Shown here: in pieces, positions 7,316-10,917 of the stretch
How the letters are laid out: every line of letters starts with the position of its first letter
How positions within the stretch are numbered: the stretch's first letter is position 1
Assembly (NCBI RefSeq): GCF_046484155.1
Contig: NZ_JAWOBT010000134.1
Span: forward strand, 1 to 10,917
Length of the DNA stretch: 10,917 nucleotides
DNA from: Alkalibacterium sp046484155
GTDB taxonomy: Bacteria; Bacillota; Bacilli; Lactobacillales; Carnobacteriaceae_A
Direction of reading: 5' to 3'
Translations under genes and position numbers: made by a program
The notes under the pieces: model-generated
Database searches by the model: none
Seen by the model: only the letters and a program-made list of their open reading frames with translations
Told to the model about the DNA's origin: nothing

Positions 7316-9586
7316 TTGAAGCGTGGACGATTGATCACATTTTTTATTACCATCAATATTATTCTCTTTTACGGATGGAAAGTGCTGTTCGGAGAAAATT
7401 TACGGATCGGAGCCATAGGCATTAATGTTCTTCAAACAGCCAGTTTGATTTTCTTTGTGACATATATACATAGAGCCTACAGGCGAACGACGAGTAAACA
7501 AAAGAAATTCTGGTTGCTGTTAACTATTGGAGGGGTATTTTACTTAACAGCTAACATAGTATGGTTCTTTTTTCTTTTAGAAAATAAAATGCTGTATTCC
7601 AATATTGCAAGTTCCTTTTGGTTGATCGCGTATGTGCTGTTTTTATCTTCCCTTGTTTATTGGATAAGGTGGGCTGATCCCAGCACATTCAAAAAAGTCT
7701 ATCTTTTCAACATTGTTGTATTCATGATCACAGCCGCTTCCGTCAGCATTCATTATTTGATCGAACCTATTTTAGCCCTTTCAGATCATTCTTTATGGAA
7801 TACAATGATCACCATGGCGTATCCGATCGTAGATATCAGTCTAATGTTTGTTCTCATTATTTTGTATTATCTTATTTTTAAAAACAAAGAAAAGACCGTC
7901 ATGCTACTAGTTGTAACGGGATTTTCTCTACATGTCATAGCGGATTCTTATTCTGTCTATCTTAATATTACAGGAAATTATTCCCAAGGGACCCCCGCTG
8001 ATCTGTTATGGATAATCAGTATTTGGCTGATAGGAGCTGCAGGGCTTTATGTAAAAGAAGGTAGAGAAGAACCTATCTGGAAGATAGAAAAAACATTTGA
8101 AACATTTGAAAATATTCTTCCTTATGCCAGCACGATCGTACTTATTATTATGGTCATTCAAAGCTATCAATGGCAATTAAACATGTTAAGTATAGGTTTA
8201 TTTGTCATTATTTTCATGATCATTGCACGTCAATTATATATCGTGAAAGAAAACGATAAACTGATAGATGAATTTAAACACCTAGCGTACCATGATCCAT
8301 TAACCGGCTTGAAAAACCGAGTGAACTTTGAGGAACATCTGGGTCATGAGATGAAAGAGCGCAGAGAAAGTAGCACAGCTTTATTATTGATCGATCTGGA
8401 TCGATTTAAAGTCATCAACGACACACTGGGCCATCAAGCTGGAGACTTTATATTAAAGAAAATTTCAAAGTATCTACAACAAGTCCTGGCAGCTGATACG
8501 CAAGTATTTAGACTAGGCGGAGATGAATTTGCCATTACCCTAACTAACGCAACTGAAGAAAAATGTATACAGGTTATAGAAACAGTACTGGACAAATTCC
8601 AGAAACCGTTCTCGATACATGGCCATGAGATTATAGTTACGGCAAGTGTCGGGATCAGTCTGTTTCCTCTACACGCTCGCACGTATGAAGAATTGTTCAA
8701 GTATGCGGATGCGGCCATGTATCTCGCCAAAGAAGGCGGGAAAAATGGGTATAGGTTTTATGATGATGACCTTAATCAGATCATGGCTCGAAGAATGAGG
8801 ATAGAAAGTGATCTGAGAAAGGCGCTTGAAGAAAAACAGTTCAAAGTTTACTATCAGCCTAAAGTAGAACTGAAAACGAAGAAAATCGTGGGCATGGAAG
8901 CACTATTACGGTGGAAACATCCGGAACTGGGTTGGGTCTCTCCAGCCGAGTTTATCCCGATTGCCGAGGAAACAGGTCAGATCGTGTCGATCGGAGAATG
9001 GGTTTTAACTAAGGCCTGTATACAGAATAAAATATGGCAGGAAAAAGGTCTGCCGCTAGTAAGTGTCTCTGTCAACGTTTCGGTGCGACAATTTCAACAA
9101 GGGAAGTTTTTATCTGTTGTCGAAAAAGCATTACGTGAATCAGGATTGCAACCTCAGTTTCTGGAAATAGAAGTGACTGAAAGTATCATGCAAAATACAA
9201 GTGATAGTGTAGAAATTTTAACGAGCTTAAGAAATAAAGGCATTAAAATAGCCATTGATGATTTTGGAAAAGGCTATTCGTCACTACACATGATCCGACA
9301 ATTACCCATTGACACGATTAAATTGGATAAATCTTTTATTGATGATATCGATGATGAAAAGCAGCTGGCCATGGTCAAAACCATTATCCATTTAGGCATT
9401 GATTTAAACTTAAATGTGGTCGCAGAAGGAATAGAGCGCGAGTATCAATTAAACAAGTTGATTGAGGGTCATTGTCATATCGGACAAGGGTTTCTTTTCT
9501 CAAAAGCAGTGAAAGCAGAAAAGATGGAAAATATTCTAAAGGATAATAATGGTGTATATTTGAAAAAGATGATTCAGGTTGATTAA
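7316..9586 (+). CDS. Membrane-bound bifunctional diguanylate cyclase/phosphodiesterase (GGDEF-EAL)
   Basis: 756 residues. About ten hydrophobic segments fill residues 6-310 (roughly 6-25, 31-54, 65-88, 97-117, 128-149, 163-188, 195-216, 228-246, 268-286, 289-310); I do not recognise this as a named sensor domain. A GGDEF domain (about 320-480) starts at AYHDPLTGLKNR and has an intact RLGGDEF site (GGDEF 401-405), predicted to make c-di-GMP from two GTP. The inhibitory RxxD site that usually precedes it is absent (AADT there). An EAL domain (about 500-745) has E528 (EALLRW), N587, E619, D648/D649 (DDFGKGYSS), K669, E704 and Q724, the full metal and catalytic set for c-di-GMP hydrolysis. Both activities look possible; the net direction is unknown. 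The start is TTG, suggesting modest translation. It is probably a single-gene unit. Confidence 0.93.
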   Translation: MKRGRLITFFITINIILFYGWKVLFGENLRIGAIGINVLQTASLIFFVTYIHRAYRRTTSKQKKFWLLLTIGGVFYLTANIVWFFFLLENKMLYSNIASSFWLIAYVLFLSSLVYWIRWADPSTFKKVYLFNIVVFMITAASVSIHYLIEPILALSDHSLWNTMITMAYPIVDISLMFVLIILYYLIFKNKEKTVMLLVVTGFSLHVIADSYSVYLNITGNYSQGTPADLLWIISIWLIGAAGLYVKEGREEPIWKIEKTFETFENILPYASTIVLIIMVIQSYQWQLNMLSIGLFVIIFMIIARQLYIVKENDKLIDEFKHLAYHDPLTGLKNRVNFEEHLGHEMKERRESSTALLLIDLDRFKVINDTLGHQAGDFILKKISKYLQQVLAADTQVFRLGGDEFAITLTNATEEKCIQVIETVLDKFQKPFSIHGHEIIVTASVGISLFPLHARTYEELFKYADAAMYLAKEGGKNGYRFYDDDLNQIMARRMRIESDLRKALEEKQFKVYYQPKVELKTKKIVGMEALLRWKHPELGWVSPAEFIPIAEETGQIVSIGEWVLTKACIQNKIWQEKGLPLVSVSVNVSVRQFQQGKFLSVVEKALRESGLQPQFLEIEVTESIMQNTSDSVEILTSLRNKGIKIAIDDFGKGYSSLHMIRQLPIDTIKLDKSFIDDIDDEKQLAMVKTIIHLGIDLNLNVVAEGIEREYQLNKLIEGHCHIGQGFLFSKAVKAEKMENILKDNNGVYLKKMIQVD

Positions 9587-9630
9587 AAAGAGAAATTCTA
9601 TTTACGTCGCCAAGACATACGGAAGTAGTT

Positions 9631-9657
9631 AGCAATGACACGTCAGTCAGCTTTTTT
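9631..9657 (+). terminator. Possible weak terminator after the GGDEF-EAL gene
   Basis: TGAC (9636-9639) pairs with GTCA (9646-9649), extended across a 2-nt bulge by AGC (9631-9633) with GCT (9650-9652), then six T's. The stem is short and interrupted, so termination may be partial and the next gene could be read through. Confidence 0.35.
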
Positions 9658-9690
9658 CTGGTCCAAAATTCTTTTTGAAGGCTATAAAGA

Positions 9691-9698
9691 AAGAAGGT
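9691..9698 (+). promoter_or_regulatory. Ribosome binding site that fixes the double-GNAT gene start
   Basis: AAGAAGGT lies 6 nt before ATG 9705. The in-frame TTG at 9675 has no comparable site and would add ten residues not needed by the fold, so the ATG is chosen. Confidence 0.6.
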
Positions 9699-9704
9699 CA
9701 AACC

Positions 9705-10886
9705 ATGGATTATACGATCACCCATTTACCGAAGGAGAACTGGAAAGGTACGATCATCCCGATCCAATACAGCACGGATCAGTATTATGATGTAACTGTA
9801 GAGAAACGTCAAACGGGATACCGTATCGAGATAGAGAAGAAAGCTTTTGAGGAAACAGTGACTCGCAGTGTAGAAGACGACGACTCACCGGACAGATTAT
9901 ACGAAGATCACTGGGAAGATCCGTTTGCATGGGGGTTCATTATTGACGGAGAGCTAGTGGGTGCGATCGAAACAGATCCGGAATCGTGGTCGAATCGTTT
10001 ACGGATCACAGTGATTTGGGTGGCAGATGACCACCAGAAGCAGGGGCTAGGGCATGCGTTGCTTGATGTAGCCAAAGAACAAGCAAGACTTGAACGGCGA
10101 CGAGCCATCATACTGGAAACCCAGTCATCCAATGTCAATGCGATCGAATTCTATCAGCACGAAGGATTTGGTTTGATTGGTCTGGATACCTGCAGCTATG
10201 GTAACGATGATTTACAAAGAAAAGAAGTGAGACTGGAATTTGGATGGTTTCCAGAAAAAAAACAGAAAGTAACACGTGAAGAGCTAGCTATTCGCATGGA
10301 GACAAAAGACGATCATTACGAAGTCGAGTTAATGGCTCAGCATGCTTTCTGGAACAAGTATCAACCGGGGTGCGAGGAACATTATCTGGTCCATTTATTA
10401 CGGCAGGATAAAGACTATCTCCCAGAGTTAAGCCGGATAGCAGTAAAAGATGGAGAAGTCATCGGGTGCATCATGTATTCCAAAGCACAGGTCGTTGATG
10501 GAGATGTCTCACATGATGTGCTGACGTTCGGTCCTCTTTGTGTCGAACCGAAATGGCAGGGATGTGGTGTCGGTGAATTGTTATTGAAAGAGACCATGGA
10601 CCTGGCAAGGGAAGCGGGATACAGAGGCATTGTCATTTTTGGAGAACCTGATTATTATCCGCGGTTAGGGTTTGAAACATGTGACAAATTTGGAATCACA
10701 ACAGCAGGCGGTAAAAATTTTGAAGCATTCATGGGCATAGAATTAACAGAAAACAGCCTAAAAGATGTAAAAGGAAAATTTTATGTTTCATCTGTTTTTG
10801 AAAATATTCCGGAAGAAAAAGTGGAAGCATATAATAAGAAATTCCCGCCTTTACAAAAATTAAAGTTCCCCGGACAGTGGGAGTAA
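9705..10886 (+). CDS. Two-domain GNAT acetyltransferase: SatA-like domain fused to YhbS-like domain
   Basis: 393 residues with two separate GNAT folds. Domain 1 (about 1-185) has the acetyl-CoA loop Q111-K-Q-G-L-G116 and then ILETQSSNVNAIEFYQHEGF and a GLDTCSYGNDD stretch, the pattern of streptothricin acetyltransferases and their housekeeping relatives. An acidic DDDSPDRLYED segment comes before its central strands. Domain 2 (about 195-393) has HAFWNKYQPGCEEHYLVHLL, the acetyl-CoA loop Q285-G-C-G-V-G290, then FGEPDYYPRLGFE and a C-terminal FPPLQKLKFPGQWE, matching YhbS-type acetyltransferases. Both families normally occur as single-domain proteins. Each domain keeps its acetyl-CoA motif, so both may be active; substrates are unknown, and streptothricin resistance cannot be inferred from this alone. 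No stop, frameshift or internal start with a good ribosome site separates the halves. About 118 bp separate it from the GGDEF-EAL stop, without a clear promoter. Confidence 0.85.
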   Translation: MDYTITHLPKENWKGTIIPIQYSTDQYYDVTVEKRQTGYRIEIEKKAFEETVTRSVEDDDSPDRLYEDHWEDPFAWGFIIDGELVGAIETDPESWSNRLRITVIWVADDHQKQGLGHALLDVAKEQARLERRRAIILETQSSNVNAIEFYQHEGFGLIGLDTCSYGNDDLQRKEVRLEFGWFPEKKQKVTREELAIRMETKDDHYEVELMAQHAFWNKYQPGCEEHYLVHLLRQDKDYLPELSRIAVKDGEVIGCIMYSKAQVVDGDVSHDVLTFGPLCVEPKWQGCGVGELLLKETMDLAREAGYRGIVIFGEPDYYPRLGFETCDKFGITTAGGKNFEAFMGIELTENSLKDVKGKFYVSSVFENIPEEKVEAYNKKFPPLQKLKFPGQWE

Positions 10887-10917
10887 GATTGTGGATGGAA
10901 GCATGTAAAAAATAAAA

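Noticed and set aside
7237..7425. Small plus-strand frame of 62 codons before and overlapping the GGDEF-EAL start
   Set aside because: Its ATG lies inside the extended -10 candidate, it has no ribosome site, and it overlaps the real gene out of frame.
9705..10244. Streptothricin (antibiotic) resistance gene
   Set aside because: The first domain resembles SatA-type acetyltransferases, but many housekeeping relatives share these motifs and it is fused to another GNAT domain; resistance cannot be claimed from sequence alone.

Overview
The window looks like an ordinary chromosomal segment of a low-to-moderate G+C Gram-positive bacterium (Bacillota). The signs are strong Shine-Dalgarno sequences (AAGGAGG, AAAGGAGGT, GGAGGAG), GTG and TTG starts next to ATG, A/T-rich promoters and U-tailed terminators. 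The protein set also fits: a DbpA-type helicase, DegV, a FabV enoyl reductase and SatA-like and YhbS-like acetyltransferases. A member of the Lactobacillales (Carnobacteriaceae-like) is my best guess from the feel of the proteins. It is not proven, and a bacillus relative remains possible.

Layout: (1) 1-386 is the 3' end of a DEAD-box RNA helicase gene of the DbpA type. (2) 387-705 has no gene and holds an imperfect hairpin (438-480), a striking 54-nt near-perfect palindrome (516-569) and a likely promoter for (3) degV (706-1578), which ends at a clear terminator (1588-1619). (4) 1846-3393 is a compact three-gene operon: a YbaK/ProX-type aminoacyl-tRNA deacylase, a glyoxalase II-like metallo-hydrolase and a small MGMT/ATL-type alkylation-repair protein. 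It is closed by a perfect bidirectional terminator (3440-3475) shared with (5) fabV, which runs the other way (4697-3501). (6) A 295-bp intergenic region with a dyad near fabV and an extended -10 promoter leads to (7) a zinc-dependent alcohol dehydrogenase (4993-6036). (8) An EamA/DMT transporter (6311-7168) follows. (9) A large membrane-bound GGDEF-EAL protein (7316-9586) comes next. (10) The last gene fuses two different GNAT acetyltransferase domains (9705-10886).

Most genes are single transcription units of housekeeping, metabolic or signalling type. The only clear operon joins three functions that can be read as chemical damage control: clearing mischarged tRNA, clearing thiol esters from aldehyde detoxification, and handling O6-alkylguanine. 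That reading is inference. FabV (fatty acid synthesis) and DegV (fatty-acid binding) both belong to lipid metabolism but are not co-transcribed. I see no rRNA, tRNA, CRISPR array, phage gene, intact insertion sequence or defence system, and no strong case for a previously undescribed system. The items most worth a second look are the palindrome at 516-569, the double-GNAT fusion, the cysteine-retaining single-domain MGMT-like protein, and the GGDEF-EAL protein that lacks an inhibitory site.
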